64,000 nt of DNA from Rhizobium sp. CF122. Lineage in GTDB: Bacteria > Pseudomonadota > Alphaproteobacteria > Rhizobiales > Rhizobiaceae. Below the pieces are notes generated by a model. It did no database searches. It saw nothing but the letters and a program-made list of their open reading frames with translations, and had not been told where the DNA came from. Positions 46,518 through 55,635 of this stretch are shown here, in pieces (position 1 is the stretch's first letter; every line of letters starts with the position of its first letter). The stretch covers positions 205,071 through 269,070 of the forward strand of contig NZ_AKKA01000071.1 of NCBI RefSeq assembly GCF_000282035.1, given 5' to 3'. The position numbers and the translations under genes are program-made.

Positions 46518-47435
46518 ATGCAACCGCAGCCTACCGCGACTGCCTTCAAGAACTTCGTACTGATGGGCGTTGTTCTGATGCTGCTCGGGGACTTTCTCTT
46601 CGCCCTCAACGACGCGATGGGTAAGTGGCTGGTGACAAACTTCTCTGTCGGGCAGGTGCTGCTCATCCGCTCACTCGGAAGTTTCATCATTCTGGGGCCG
46701 CTTATCGCTCGGCAAGGTCCTGCCCAACTTGTCAGGGTGGAGCTGAAGGGGCTGCAGGTCCTGCGCGTGCTCTTGGCGACACTCGATGTCGGCCTGTTTT
46801 ACGCCGCCGTCGCCTACCTGCCGCTCGCTGACGTGATGACCTTCTATATGGCCGGACCGATCTATGTCGCCGCGCTCTCGCATTTCTTCCTCAACGAGCG
46901 GATCGGCTGGCGCCGTTGGCTCGCAGTCTTCGTCGGCTTCTGCGGCGTGGTGATCGCGCTGCGTCCATCCTCGGCGATGTTGTCGCTGCCCTCGCTTTTC
47001 GGCATTGTCGGCAGCCTGTCCTTTGCGGTGGCCCTGGTTCTGAACCGATATCTGCGCAACACCAGCGACACGACGCTCGTGACATGGCAAATGATCGCCG
47101 CCCTCCTCGTCGGTGCGGTGCTAGCAATCGGCACCTGGCAGCCAACCACGCCGGTCGAACTCGGTGGGATGCTTGCGCTTGGCGTCGTTGCCTCCTGCGC
47201 CCACCTTTTGATCACACGTTCACTCAAGCTCGCACCAGCGTCACTGCTGGCACCGCTGCAATACAGCCTGCTGATCTGGGCAATTGCGCTGGGATACCTG
47301 TTCTTCGGCGACGTTCCGGATCTCTACGTGATCACAGGCGCAACGATCATCGTCGTCGCCGGCCTGTTTATCTTTCATCGGAAGAACCTGCTCGAAACGG
47401 TACCGCCGGAGGCTGTTGCCCCCGACGGCCATTGA
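46518..47435 (+). CDS. EamA/DMT-family transporter
   Basis: 305-residue membrane protein with ten predicted helices in two EamA repeats. It contains LGDFLFALNDAMGKWLVTNF in the first helix region and SLKLAPASLLAPLQYSLLIW in the second repeat, a sequence type common in alphaproteobacterial drug/metabolite exporters. It starts 86 bases after the dehydrogenase with a CAGGAA site and may be co-transcribed. Substrate unknown. Confidence 0.85.
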   Translation: MQPQPTATAFKNFVLMGVVLMLLGDFLFALNDAMGKWLVTNFSVGQVLLIRSLGSFIILGPLIARQGPAQLVRVELKGLQVLRVLLATLDVGLFYAAVAYLPLADVMTFYMAGPIYVAALSHFFLNERIGWRRWLAVFVGFCGVVIALRPSSAMLSLPSLFGIVGSLSFAVALVLNRYLRNTSDTTLVTWQMIAALLVGAVLAIGTWQPTTPVELGGMLALGVVASCAHLLITRSLKLAPASLLAPLQYSLLIWAIALGYLFFGDVPDLYVITGATIIVVAGLFIFHRKNLLETVPPEAVAPDGH

Positions 47436-47455
47436 TTTCGCAGTTACGTCAACCG

Positions 47456-48565
47456 CTAGGCGGCAGCCGGTTTGATCACGCCGCGGCGTATCTGGTCGGC
47501 TTCGATGGATTCAAAGAGCGCCCGGAAGTTGCCTTCGCCAAAGCCTTCGTCGCCCTTGCGTTGGATGAACTCGAAGAAAATCGGGCCGATCACGGTCTTC
47601 GAGAAGATCTGCAGCAATATCTTTGTCGTGCCGCCATCGAGCACGCCTTCGCCGTCGATGAGAATGCCATGTCTGCGCATCCGGTCGATCGGTTCGTCAT
47701 GTCCGTGCACGCGTTCGCGGGACATATCGTAGTAGGTTCCGGGCGGGCCGGGCATGAAGCGAAGGCCATTCTCGGCGAGGCTGTCCGTCGCCTCGTAGAT
47801 GGCGTCGGTGCCGACAGCAATGTGCTGGATGCCTTCACCCTTGTACTTCTTCAGATATTCCTCGATCTGGCTGGTCTCGTCCTTCGATTCATTGAGCGGA
47901 ATACGGATCTTGCCGCAGGGCGAGGTGATTGCTCGGCTCATCAGGCCAGTGATGCGGCCGTCGATGTTGAAGAAGTGTATCTGCTTGAAATTGAAGAGTT
48001 CCCGATAAAAATCCCACCACTTGTCCATGTTGCCGCGATAGACGTTGTGGGTCAGGTGGTCGAGGTAGAAGAAGCCAACGCCCTTTGGCCGCGGATCACG
48101 CTCGCCCAGCCAGTCGAACTCCAGGTCGTAAGCCGAGCCTTTCGCACCGTAGCGCTCCACGAAGTAGAGAAGCGATCCCCCAATACCGACGATCGCCGGC
48201 ACATCAAGGGTCCTGTCATCCCCTTCATAAGGGGTCGCGCCCTTGGCAACGGCGTGCTCGAATGCATGCTTGGCATCGACAACACGCCATGCCATCGACG
48301 GAGCGCAAGGACCATGATCGTCGACGAAGCGCATGGCATGGCTGCCCGGTTCGGCATTGACGATGTAGTTGATGTCGCCTTGACGCCATACGGTAATGTT
48401 CTTGGCCTTGTGCTTTGCGACGGCCTGATATCCCATGCGCGTGAACAGTTCCGCGAGCTTCTCCGGCTCAGGATGCGCAAACTCGACGAATTCGAACCCA
48501 TCCGTTCCTGCGGGGTTGTCCGGGGTAATCTGAGACGGCGGTGCGTCGTGTGGATACGGGCCCAT
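47456..48565 (-). CDS. hpd: 4-hydroxyphenylpyruvate dioxygenase
   Basis: Fe(II) enzyme that turns 4-hydroxyphenylpyruvate into homogentisate, the first committed step of tyrosine breakdown. It has 369 residues from the ATG at 48565 (MGPYPHDA), which follows CAGGAGC; a start at 48598 would add 11 residues. The iron ligands are His170 (LDHLTHNV), His248 (IQHIAV) and Glu332 (FFEFIQRKG). It is divergent from an Lrp/AsnC-type regulator and lies on the opposite strand from hmgA, fah and maiA, which complete the pathway. Confidence 0.95.
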   Translation of the reverse strand: MGPYPHDAPPSQITPDNPAGTDGFEFVEFAHPEPEKLAELFTRMGYQAVAKHKAKNITVWRQGDINYIVNAEPGSHAMRFVDDHGPCAPSMAWRVVDAKHAFEHAVAKGATPYEGDDRTLDVPAIVGIGGSLLYFVERYGAKGSAYDLEFDWLGERDPRPKGVGFFYLDHLTHNVYRGNMDKWWDFYRELFNFKQIHFFNIDGRITGLMSRAITSPCGKIRIPLNESKDETSQIEEYLKKYKGEGIQHIAVGTDAIYEATDSLAENGLRFMPGPPGTYYDMSRERVHGHDEPIDRMRRHGILIDGEGVLDGGTTKILLQIFSKTVIGPIFFEFIQRKGDEGFGEGNFRALFESIEADQIRRGVIKPAAA

Positions 48566-48591
48566 TTGCTGCTCCTGCGGCTTAGCAATTT

Positions 48592-48631
48592 GATGCAATT
48601 ATGGCCCTGCTTCGATGCAATGTGCTTGCAT
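48592..48631. promoter_or_regulatory. Candidate Lrp-type binding region between hpd and the Lrp gene
   Basis: GATGCAAT occurs twice (48592-48599 and 48614-48621), exactly 22 bases or two helical turns apart, and an inverted GCATTG follows at about 48627-48632. Phased repeats of this kind are the usual footprint of Lrp/AsnC oligomers. They lie just upstream of the hpd start on the minus strand and 60-100 bases before the Lrp gene. Confidence 0.55.
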
Positions 48632-48690
48632 TGTGAGCGCGTCAGTCAAATTATACGCACGGAACACGCACATAATGGACATTTCATACA

Positions 48691-49164
48691 ATGCCTGAGC
48701 AACTGGATGGATTTGATCTCAAGATCCTCGCCGAGCTTCAAAGCGATGGACGTTTGACCAATATCGAACTGTCCGAACGCATCGCCCTTTCAGCCTCGCA
48801 ATGTTCGCGACGACGAACGCGGCTGGAAGCCGAGGGCTTCATTCGCGGCTATCAGGCAAATCTCGATCCGGAGAGGTTGGGGCTCAACCTGCTGGTCGTC
48901 ATCTCGGTTACATTGGCGACGCACAATCGCGACAACGCCCGCCGCTTTGCGCAATTGGTCAATGGTCTTCCGGAGGTCCTGGAGGCCTATGCGCTAACGG
49001 GCGAAATGGACTATCATCTCAAGGTCGCAACCCGTGGTCTCGCCGGCCTTTCACGCTTCGTCAACGACGTGCTTCTACCGCACGAATCCGTCCAGCACGT
49101 GAAGACCTCGATTGTCCTCAATACCTTGAAGAACTTCGAGGGCTATCCGTTGACTGGCTCATAG
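48691..49164 (+). CDS. Lrp/AsnC-family regulator
   Basis: 157 residues. The helix-turn-helix (about 8-60) includes RLTNIELSERIALSASQCSR, and a RAM ligand-binding domain (about 68-145) includes LEAYALTGEMDYHLKVATRG. It is divergent from hpd with phased repeats in between, so it is probably the tyrosine or phenylalanine-responsive activator of hpd (inference from position). It converges on the MarR-type gene with one base between stops. Confidence 0.9.
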   Translation: MPEQLDGFDLKILAELQSDGRLTNIELSERIALSASQCSRRRTRLEAEGFIRGYQANLDPERLGLNLLVVISVTLATHNRDNARRFAQLVNGLPEVLEAYALTGEMDYHLKVATRGLAGLSRFVNDVLLPHESVQHVKTSIVLNTLKNFEGYPLTGS

Positions 49165-49165
49165 T

Positions 49166-49618
49166 TCATTTCGATTTACGTCGCAGCCCTGCAGAGGCCT
49201 CGATCGCCGCGAGCGCAAGATCGAGATGCCGGATCGCCTCTTCGCCGAGCATGAGGCGCACCGTCTCTTGGTATTTGTCCGCTAGGAGTGTGATCTTCTG
49301 ATAGTATTGGCGGCCAAGCGCCGTGAGTTCGATCTGCTCGAAGCGTCGGTCGATGTCGCTTGGAACTCTCTTCAACCAGTGGCGCTGTTCCAATGCGCGA
49401 ACGGCCCGGCTCACCTTCGTCTTGTGCATGTGCGAATGAGCACCAACGTCCTTTGCCGTCATCACGCCGACGCTGCCAAGCGCTGCCAATGTCCGCCATT
49501 CCGGCCGGGTCAGATCGAACTCTTCCTTGTACCGCCGGGCGAATGACAGGCTGATCAGTTCCGATGCCCGGTTGAGCCGGTAGGGAATGAAGCCGTCCAG
49601 CTCGAATCCGCCCGCCAT
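49166..49618 (-). CDS. MarR-family regulator of the homogentisate genes
   Basis: 150-residue winged-helix regulator. The recognition region is [20 protein letters not shown] and the wing follows in [19 protein letters not shown]. It is divergent from hmgA across 69 bases that contain a perfect palindrome, the standard MarR layout. By position it should repress hmgA-fah-maiA and its own gene, and be relieved by homogentisate or another pathway intermediate (inference). Equivalent regulators elsewhere are called HmgR but may belong to other families. Confidence 0.85.
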   Translation of the reverse strand: MAGGFELDGFIPYRLNRASELISLSFARRYKEEFDLTRPEWRTLAALGSVGVMTAKDVGAHSHMHKTKVSRAVRALEQRHWLKRVPSDIDRRFEQIELTALGRQYYQKITLLADKYQETVRLMLGEEAIRHLDLALAAIEASAGLRRKSK

Positions 49619-49631
49619 GTTCCGCTCCTTG

Positions 49632-49666
49632 ATAGTTACAAAATCGACGGTTACGTTTGTAACTAT
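49632..49666. promoter_or_regulatory. MarR operator between hmgR-like gene and hmgA
   Basis: Perfect 11-bp inverted repeat: ATAGTTACAAA at 49632-49642 and TTTGTAACTAT at 49656-49666 with a 13-base spacer. It starts 13 bases upstream of the MarR gene start and ends 21 bases before the hmgA start codon, so one bound dimer could block both divergent promoters. An additional GTTAC lies in the spacer. Confidence 0.8.
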
Positions 49667-49687
49667 ATGAGTGGAGGAGATGCAAGC

Positions 49688-51040
49688 ATGGACACGACCG
49701 AAGCACCACGTGCATGGGCCGGAGCCGCCGCGCTCGCTTACATGCCGGGGTTCGGTAACGACTTCGAGACGGAGGCGCTTCCCGGGGCACTGCCGCAGGG
49801 CCAGAATAGTCCGCAGAAATGCAATTATGGTCTCTACGCCGAACAGCTTTCGGGCTCACCGTTTACCGCTCCGCGCGGGACGAACGAGCGTTCTTGGCTC
49901 TACCGCATCAGGCCAAGCGTGCGTCACGCCCGCAGATTTGCCAATGCGCGCTATCCATTCTGGAAATCAGCGCCATGTCTCGACGATCACTCCTTGCCAC
50001 TTGGTCAGCTGCGGTGGGATCCCGTCCCGACACCGACAGTGCGCACGGACTTTCTTGCCGGAATCCGAACGATGACGGCGGCCGGCGATGTCATGACCCA
50101 GGTCGGCATGGCTGCGCATGCCTATGCCTTCAACGATGACATGGTCGATGACTATTTCTTCAATGCCGATGGCGAACTGCTCATTGTTCCGCAACTCGGC
50201 GCCATCAGCGTCTTCACCGAGATGGGCGTGATGGAAGTCGAGCCTGCGGAGATCTGCCTCGTACCCCGCGGCATGATGTTCAAGGTCGCGCGTCTCGGCG
50301 AGGGACCCGAATGGCGCGGTTACATCTGCGAAAACTACGGGGCGAAGTTCACCATGCCGGATCGTGGGCCGATCGGCGCCAACTGTTTGGCAAACGCGCG
50401 CGACTTCAAGACCCCGGTTGCAGCCTTCGAGGACAAGGAGACACCGTGCCGGGTGCACGTGAAGTGGTGCGGCAAGTTCTATGTGACGGAGATCGGGCAT
50501 TCGCCGCTCGACGTGGTAGCGTGGCATGGAAACTATACGCCATTCAAATACGACTTGCGCACCTTCTCCCCGGTCGGCGCCATTCTCTTCGATCACCCGG
50601 ATCCATCGATCTTCACGGTGCTGACGGCACCGAGCGGCGAAGAGGGCACGGCGAACGTCGACTTCGTGATCTTTCCGCCGCGCTGGCTGGTTGCCGAACA
50701 CACCTTCCGACCGCCCTGGTACCATCGCAACATCATGAGCGAGTTCATGGGCCTGATCCATGGACAATATGACGCCAAGGAAAAAGGCTTTGTTCCGGGC
50801 GGCATGAGCCTGCACAACATGATGCTGCCGCATGGGCCGGATGCATCAGGCTTCGAAAAGGCGTCCAACACGGAACTGAAACCGGTCAAGCTGGATCACA
50901 CGATGGCGTTCATGTTCGAGACCCGTTTCCCGCAGCAGCTGACGAAATATGCGGCTGAACTGGAGACGCTGCAGGACGATTACATCGATTGCTGGGATGG
51001 CCTGGAAAGGCGCTTCGATGGAACACCGGGCATTAAGTGA
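49688..51040 (+). CDS. hmgA: Homogentisate 1,2-dioxygenase
   Basis: Fe(II) enzyme that opens the homogentisate ring to maleylacetoacetate. It has 450 residues from the ATG at 49688 ([10 protein letters not shown]), downstream of GGAGGAG; an in-frame start at 49667 would include that site. Family landmarks are [18 protein letters not shown] near the N-terminus and the iron ligands His346 and Glu352 in [14 protein letters not shown], with His382 in [13 protein letters not shown]. The stop region touches an alternative start of the next gene. Confidence 0.95.
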   Translation: MDTTEAPRAWAGAAALAYMPGFGNDFETEALPGALPQGQNSPQKCNYGLYAEQLSGSPFTAPRGTNERSWLYRIRPSVRHARRFANARYPFWKSAPCLDDHSLPLGQLRWDPVPTPTVRTDFLAGIRTMTAAGDVMTQVGMAAHAYAFNDDMVDDYFFNADGELLIVPQLGAISVFTEMGVMEVEPAEICLVPRGMMFKVARLGEGPEWRGYICENYGAKFTMPDRGPIGANCLANARDFKTPVAAFEDKETPCRVHVKWCGKFYVTEIGHSPLDVVAWHGNYTPFKYDLRTFSPVGAILFDHPDPSIFTVLTAPSGEEGTANVDFVIFPPRWLVAEHTFRPPWYHRNIMSEFMGLIHGQYDAKEKGFVPGGMSLHNMMLPHGPDASGFEKASNTELKPVKLDHTMAFMFETRFPQQLTKYAAELETLQDDYIDCWDGLERRFDGTPGIK

Positions 51041-51060
51041 GCCGAATTCGGACAGATCCC

Positions 51061-52086
51061 ATGAAACTCGCCACACTCAAAGACACTTCACGGGACGGCC
51101 GGCTGATCGTCGTCTCCAGAGACCTGACACGCTTTGCCGATGCCGGCGAGGTCGCCCGCACGCTGCAGGCAGCGCTGGACGACTGGCCGGCCACCGCGCC
51201 CAGGCTTGCCCGCATTGCCGAGCGACTGGAAGCCGGCTCGCAGCCATCCCGGCCCTTTGACCCACGGCTTGTGCATTCGCCGCTGCCGCGCGCCTACCAA
51301 TGGGCCGATGGATCGGCCTACGTGAACCATGTCGAACTGGTGCGTCGAGCCAGGAACGCCGAAATGCCGCGCACATTCTGGACCGATCCGCTGATGTACC
51401 AGGGGGGTTCCGATAGCTTCCTTTCACCTCGCGATCCGATCCTTGCCGCCGACGAGAGCTTTGGCATCGACATGGAAGGCGAGGTGGCCGTTATTGTCGA
51501 CGACGTGCCGATGGGCGCGACGCCCGAACATGCGCGCAACGCAATCCGGCTAGTGATGCTGGTGAATGATGTCTCGTTGCGGGGCCTCATTCCCGATGAA
51601 CTCGCCAAGGGATTCGGCTTCTTCCAATCGAAACCCTCATCGGCCTTTTCACCCGTGGCCGTGACGACAAACGAGCTCGGCGACGCCTGGCAGGACGGCA
51701 AGCTCCATCTTCCGCTGCTGGTCAGTCTGAACGGCGTTCCGTTTGGCCGCGCCAATGCCGGCGTCGACATGACATTCGACTTCGGGCAGCTCGTTTCGCA
51801 CGCGGCGAAGACACGCTCTTTGACCGCAGGCTCGATCATCGGTTCCGGGACTGTCTCCAACAAGCGTGATGGCGGCCCCGGTAAGCCCATCGCCGAAGGC
51901 GGCAATGGATATTCCTGCATCGCCGAGATCCGGATGATCGAAACGATCGAGCTCGGCGGGCCGAGGACGCCCTACCTGCACTTCGGCGATACCGTACGCA
52001 TCGAGATGAACGACAAGCATGGTGCATCGATTTTCGGCGCGATCGAGCAGATGGTGCAGCGCTACAGTGGGGATGAGCGCCAATGA
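51061..52086 (+). CDS. Fumarylacetoacetate hydrolase family protein
   Basis: 341-residue FAH-fold hydrolase. The metal-binding glutamates lie in ESFGIDMEGEVAVIVDDVPM, and DVSLRGLIPDELAKGFGFFQ and GSGTVSNKRDGG are typical of the group paired with hmgA in rhizobia. In this pathway it cleaves fumarylacetoacetate to fumarate and acetoacetate. I start at the ATG at 51061 (MKLATLKD) from family resemblance; a GTG at 51037 overlaps the hmgA stop and would add eight residues. Its stop overlaps the maiA start (ATGA). Confidence 0.9.
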   Translation: MKLATLKDTSRDGRLIVVSRDLTRFADAGEVARTLQAALDDWPATAPRLARIAERLEAGSQPSRPFDPRLVHSPLPRAYQWADGSAYVNHVELVRRARNAEMPRTFWTDPLMYQGGSDSFLSPRDPILAADESFGIDMEGEVAVIVDDVPMGATPEHARNAIRLVMLVNDVSLRGLIPDELAKGFGFFQSKPSSAFSPVAVTTNELGDAWQDGKLHLPLLVSLNGVPFGRANAGVDMTFDFGQLVSHAAKTRSLTAGSIIGSGTVSNKRDGGPGKPIAEGGNGYSCIAEIRMIETIELGGPRTPYLHFGDTVRIEMNDKHGASIFGAIEQMVQRYSGDERQ

Positions 52087-52721
52087 CAGAGATCGTGCTC
52101 TACGACTACTGGCGTTCCTCGGCGAGTTATCGGGTCCGCATCGCCCTTCGAACGCTGGGGCTTGCCTATGATACCGTACCGATCGACCTGCTCGCCTCGG
52201 CTCACAGGGATCCTGATTATCTGAACATCAATCCCCAAGGCTTGGTTCCGAGCCTGCGCATCGATGGGCATACGCTGACCCAATCGCTGGCCATCATCGA
52301 ATACCTTGCCGAGACAAGACCAGAAGGCCGGTTCCTGCCCGATACCGTCATGGGGCGGCAACGGGTGAGGGCGCTGTCCTATGCCGTTGCGATGGACGTC
52401 CATCCGATCTGCAACCTCAACGTCGTCTCCCACGTCGCCCGCCTTACCGGCGATGAGGGCGCGCGAACGGAATGGATGATCAAGTTCATGGGCCGCGGAC
52501 TACGCGCACTCGAGCAGATGCTTGACAATCCGACGACGGGCCGCTTCTGCTTTGGCAACACGCCGACAATGGCCGATTTCTGCATCGTGCCGCAGGTCTA
52601 CAACGCCCGTCGCTGGGGGATCGAAATGTCGGCGTTTCCCCGCGTCGCGCGCATTGCCGATGCGTGCAATGCACTGCCGGCCTTCAAGGCAGCCCATCCG
52701 GACGCCGTCAGGCCGGCGTAA
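52083..52721 (+). CDS. maiA: Maleylacetoacetate isomerase (zeta-class GST)
   Basis: 212-residue glutathione-S-transferase of the zeta class, which isomerises maleylacetoacetate to fumarylacetoacetate using glutathione. The zeta signature SSASYRVRIAL lies at 12-22, with INPQGLVPSL and LTQSLAIIEYL following in the thioredoxin-like half. It overlaps the fumarylacetoacetase gene by four bases and ends the hmgA-fah-maiA operon. Confidence 0.93.
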   Translation: MTEIVLYDYWRSSASYRVRIALRTLGLAYDTVPIDLLASAHRDPDYLNINPQGLVPSLRIDGHTLTQSLAIIEYLAETRPEGRFLPDTVMGRQRVRALSYAVAMDVHPICNLNVVSHVARLTGDEGARTEWMIKFMGRGLRALEQMLDNPTTGRFCFGNTPTMADFCIVPQVYNARRWGIEMSAFPRVARIADACNALPAFKAAHPDAVRPA

Positions 52722-52870
52722 ACTCCACCGGTCGTGAAGCATCGTTCACGCTTGCCTGTGGCAACCCTCCACACGCCTTCTTCCTCCATTCTTTAGCGCA
52801 TTCCACCGCCACTCGTGGTTCCCGCGAATAATTTTCCGCGCCTCGGATTGACCGATGCGAAAAATCGTAG

Positions 52871-52901
52871 TTTGATTAAATCAAATTGATTGACTAAATC
52901 A
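52871..52901. promoter_or_regulatory. AT-rich tandem dyads upstream of the chitooligosaccharide-type operon
   Basis: Two inverted repeats in tandem: TTTGAT-TAA-ATCAAA (52871-52885) and TGATT-GACTA-AATCA (52887-52901). They lie 30-60 bases before the binding-protein start, where an operator or promoter is expected. Both share an ATCAAAT/AATCA half-site. The nearby ROK regulator (60804-62000) is the best candidate to bind here, since NagC/Mlc-type proteins prefer AT-rich dyads (inference). Confidence 0.6.
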
Positions 52902-52931
52902 AATCAAGCTCAAACGAGGGAACTTAAGACC

Positions 52932-54629
52932 ATGAAAACAAGGCATTATTGCGCGTTTTCGCGCCGCGCTATCCTTTTGTCTGCGACTGGCCTCGCAGTC
53001 TCTTTCATGACCAGCGGAGGCGTCCTCGCAACGCCGGCGAACGCTGAGACAACGCTGTCGATGCATATCGAGGAGCAGACGAGCTGGGTCAGGAATTTCA
53101 ATCCCTTCGACCTCGCAGGCCGACGCCAGAGCACGATGGATTTCATCTACGAGCCGCTGGTGATCTTCAATGCCGATGACGGCGGCAAACCCATTTTCCG
53201 GCTGGCTAGAAGCTACAGGTTTTCCGACGACCTCAAGTCGATCACCTATGTCTTGCGCGATGGCGTCAAATGGTCGGACGGCCAGCCGTTAACGTCAGCG
53301 GACGTCAAGTACACGCTGGAACTGATGCTCAAGAACCCGGCGACCGATACCGTCGGCGTCGGTGAGACAGTCGCGTCGGTCGAGGCGCCGTCGCCACGCG
53401 AAGTCAAGATCAACCTCAAGGACGTCAATACCGAGTTCCCCGAATCGCTTGCCGATTTCCCTGTCGTGCCGGAACACGTCTGGAAGGACGTCGCCGATCC
53501 GGTCGCCTTCAAGAACGAGAACCCGGTCGGCTCCGGCCCGATGACCGAGATCCGCCGTTTCACGCCACAAGTCTACGAACAGTGCCGCAATCCGAACTAT
53601 TGGGATGCAGCCTCGCTGCATGTCGATTGCCTGAAACTCCCGCAGATATCGGGCAATGATCAGATGCTGGCACTACTGCCGGAAGGCACGATGGACTGGA
53701 TCGGTTCGTTCCTGCCACAGATCGACAAGACATTCGTGGCGCTGGATCCCAAGAACAACGGCTATTGGCAGCCGCCGGCCGAAACCGTTGCGTTCCAGAT
53801 GAACCTGAAGACCGGCAATGCCGCAAACGCTCAGGCTTTCAATGATCTCAATTTCCGCCGCGCCTTCAGCCTCGCCATGGATCGCGCTTCGATGGTCGAT
53901 GTCGCGGGCTTCGGCTATCCGGTCGCCAGCCAGCATGCAAGCGGCCTGCCGCCGCGCTTCGAAGCCTGGCGCAACAAGGCAGCTGAAGGTGCCGCCGACG
54001 AGTGGATGGCCTATGATGTCGACAAGGCAAACAAGGTGCTCGACGACGCCGGCTACAAGAAGGGCGCCGACAACTTCCGGACGACGCCGGGCGGGCAACC
54101 GATCGCCTTCACGATCATCATCCCCAACGGCTGGACCGATTGGATCGACGATGCGCAGATTGCCGCGGAAGGGCTGCGTGCGGCCGGCTTCAACGTATCG
54201 GTGGCAACGCCGGAGTACGAGCAGTGGCAGAAGCAGTTGCTCGACGGCAGCTTCGATGTCGCCTTGAATTCCCGCGCCGACGGCTCGACACCCTTCCGCG
54301 GCTACTACCAGTCGATGTCGACGGCCTTTGCCGGTCGCATCACGAGCGCGGCGACGCGCTACTCCAATCCGAAGCTGGACGAGGCGTTCAACGCCTACCG
54401 CAAGGCAACGAGCGATGATGGACGCCGGAAGCTCTTCGATGAGATCCAGGTGATCGTCGCGGACGACATGCCGATGGTGCCGGTGTTCAACGGCCCCACA
54501 TGGTATCAGTATTCGACCAAGCGCTTCACCGGCTGGGTGACGGACAAGGAACCCGTCATGAACCCGGAAAACCATGACAACAACCGTATGCGTCTCGTGC
54601 ACCTGCTGCGTCTGAAGCCCGTGCAATAA
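52932..54629 (+). CDS. Family-5 ABC substrate-binding protein, probable chitooligosaccharide binder
   Basis: 565-residue extracytoplasmic protein of the SBP_bac_5 class (DppA/OppA fold). A long signal region contains a twin-arginine-like SRRAILLS and ends PANA before Glu-Thr. The mature part has WVRNFNPFD, IYEPLVIFN and LKSITYVLRDGVKWSDGQPL. Family-5 proteins usually bind peptides, but those linked to chitin use, as in Vibrio, bind chitooligosaccharides. The operon here contains a GH20 hexosaminidase, which favours that reading. I start at the ATG at 52932 after GAGGGAAC. Confidence 0.85.
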   Translation: MKTRHYCAFSRRAILLSATGLAVSFMTSGGVLATPANAETTLSMHIEEQTSWVRNFNPFDLAGRRQSTMDFIYEPLVIFNADDGGKPIFRLARSYRFSDDLKSITYVLRDGVKWSDGQPLTSADVKYTLELMLKNPATDTVGVGETVASVEAPSPREVKINLKDVNTEFPESLADFPVVPEHVWKDVADPVAFKNENPVGSGPMTEIRRFTPQVYEQCRNPNYWDAASLHVDCLKLPQISGNDQMLALLPEGTMDWIGSFLPQIDKTFVALDPKNNGYWQPPAETVAFQMNLKTGNAANAQAFNDLNFRRAFSLAMDRASMVDVAGFGYPVASQHASGLPPRFEAWRNKAAEGAADEWMAYDVDKANKVLDDAGYKKGADNFRTTPGGQPIAFTIIIPNGWTDWIDDAQIAAEGLRAAGFNVSVATPEYEQWQKQLLDGSFDVALNSRADGSTPFRGYYQSMSTAFAGRITSAATRYSNPKLDEAFNAYRKATSDDGRRKLFDEIQVIVADDMPMVPVFNGPTWYQYSTKRFTGWVTDKEPVMNPENHDNNRMRLVHLLRLKPVQ

Positions 54630-54651
54630 GCTCGGCTAGGGAAGCGACAGG

Positions 54652-55635
54652 ATGCATATTTCCTCTCGACGCCTTGGCGTCTACGCGATCGCGCTGGTGT
54701 TTGCGATTGTCATGAACTTCACGGTTCCCCGGCTGATGCCGGGGACCCCCGTCGACGCGATGATCGCCCAGCTCGGCTCTCGCGCCACACCCGCCGCGAT
54801 CGAAGCGATAAAGGCGCGCTTCGGGGCGATCAATGCGCCGATCACCGCCCAATTCGTTGACTATCTGAAAGGGTTGGCAACACTCGATCTCGGGGTTTCG
54901 GTGAAATATTATCCGCAGACCGTCGTCGAGGTGCTCGCTCGCTCGACCCTGTGGACCGCCTTCCTCGTCATCACGGCGATCCTGTTTTCCTTGCTAATCG
55001 GCGTGACGCTTGGCGCGGTGGCCGCGTGGCGGCGCGGCGGCCGTTTCGACACGATCGTTTCACCCCTATCGGTCGTCATGATCGCCGTTCCACCGGTGAT
55101 CGTCGCACTGACGACGCTCTTCGTGTTCGGCGTGTCGCTCCGCTGGTTTCCCGTCGGCTATGCCTACGATCCAGGCCTGGACCCCGGATTGAATTTCGGG
55201 TTCGTCGGAAGCGTCTTCTTTCACGCGATCATGCCGGTGCTGACACTGTCGCCTTATCTCATCGGGGAATTCCAGACGACGATGCGATCGTCGATGATCT
55301 CCGTGCTTGGCGAAGACTACGTCACCATGGGTCGTGCCAAGGGATTGACCTCGATGACTGTGATGTTCGGTTACGGTGCAAGAAACGCCATGCTCCCGGT
55401 GCTGACGAACCTCGCGCTGATGCTCGGCGCCGTCTTCGGCGGATCGATCGTTACCGAGATCGTCTTCAACTATCCGGGTCTAGGCCTGACCTTGTTTACC
55501 GCAAGCGTCGCCCGCGACTATCCCGTCATCCAGGGGCAGCTGCTGTTAATGACGCTGGCAACGCTCGGAGCCAACCTCCTCGTCGACATCATTTATGGTC
55601 TCGTTGACCCCAGATTGCGGGAGGCCGCCGAATGA
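54652..55635 (+). CDS. Family-5 ABC permease (DppB class)
   Basis: 327-residue permease with six helices. The N-terminal MNFTVPRLMPGTPVDAMIA is the DppB-type opening, and the coupling loop LGEDYVTMGRAKGLTSMTVM carries the EAA-like motif. It starts 22 bases after the binding protein, and its stop overlaps the next permease. Confidence 0.9.
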   Translation: MHISSRRLGVYAIALVFAIVMNFTVPRLMPGTPVDAMIAQLGSRATPAAIEAIKARFGAINAPITAQFVDYLKGLATLDLGVSVKYYPQTVVEVLARSTLWTAFLVITAILFSLLIGVTLGAVAAWRRGGRFDTIVSPLSVVMIAVPPVIVALTTLFVFGVSLRWFPVGYAYDPGLDPGLNFGFVGSVFFHAIMPVLTLSPYLIGEFQTTMRSSMISVLGEDYVTMGRAKGLTSMTVMFGYGARNAMLPVLTNLALMLGAVFGGSIVTEIVFNYPGLGLTLFTASVARDYPVIQGQLLLMTLATLGANLLVDIIYGLVDPRLREAAE

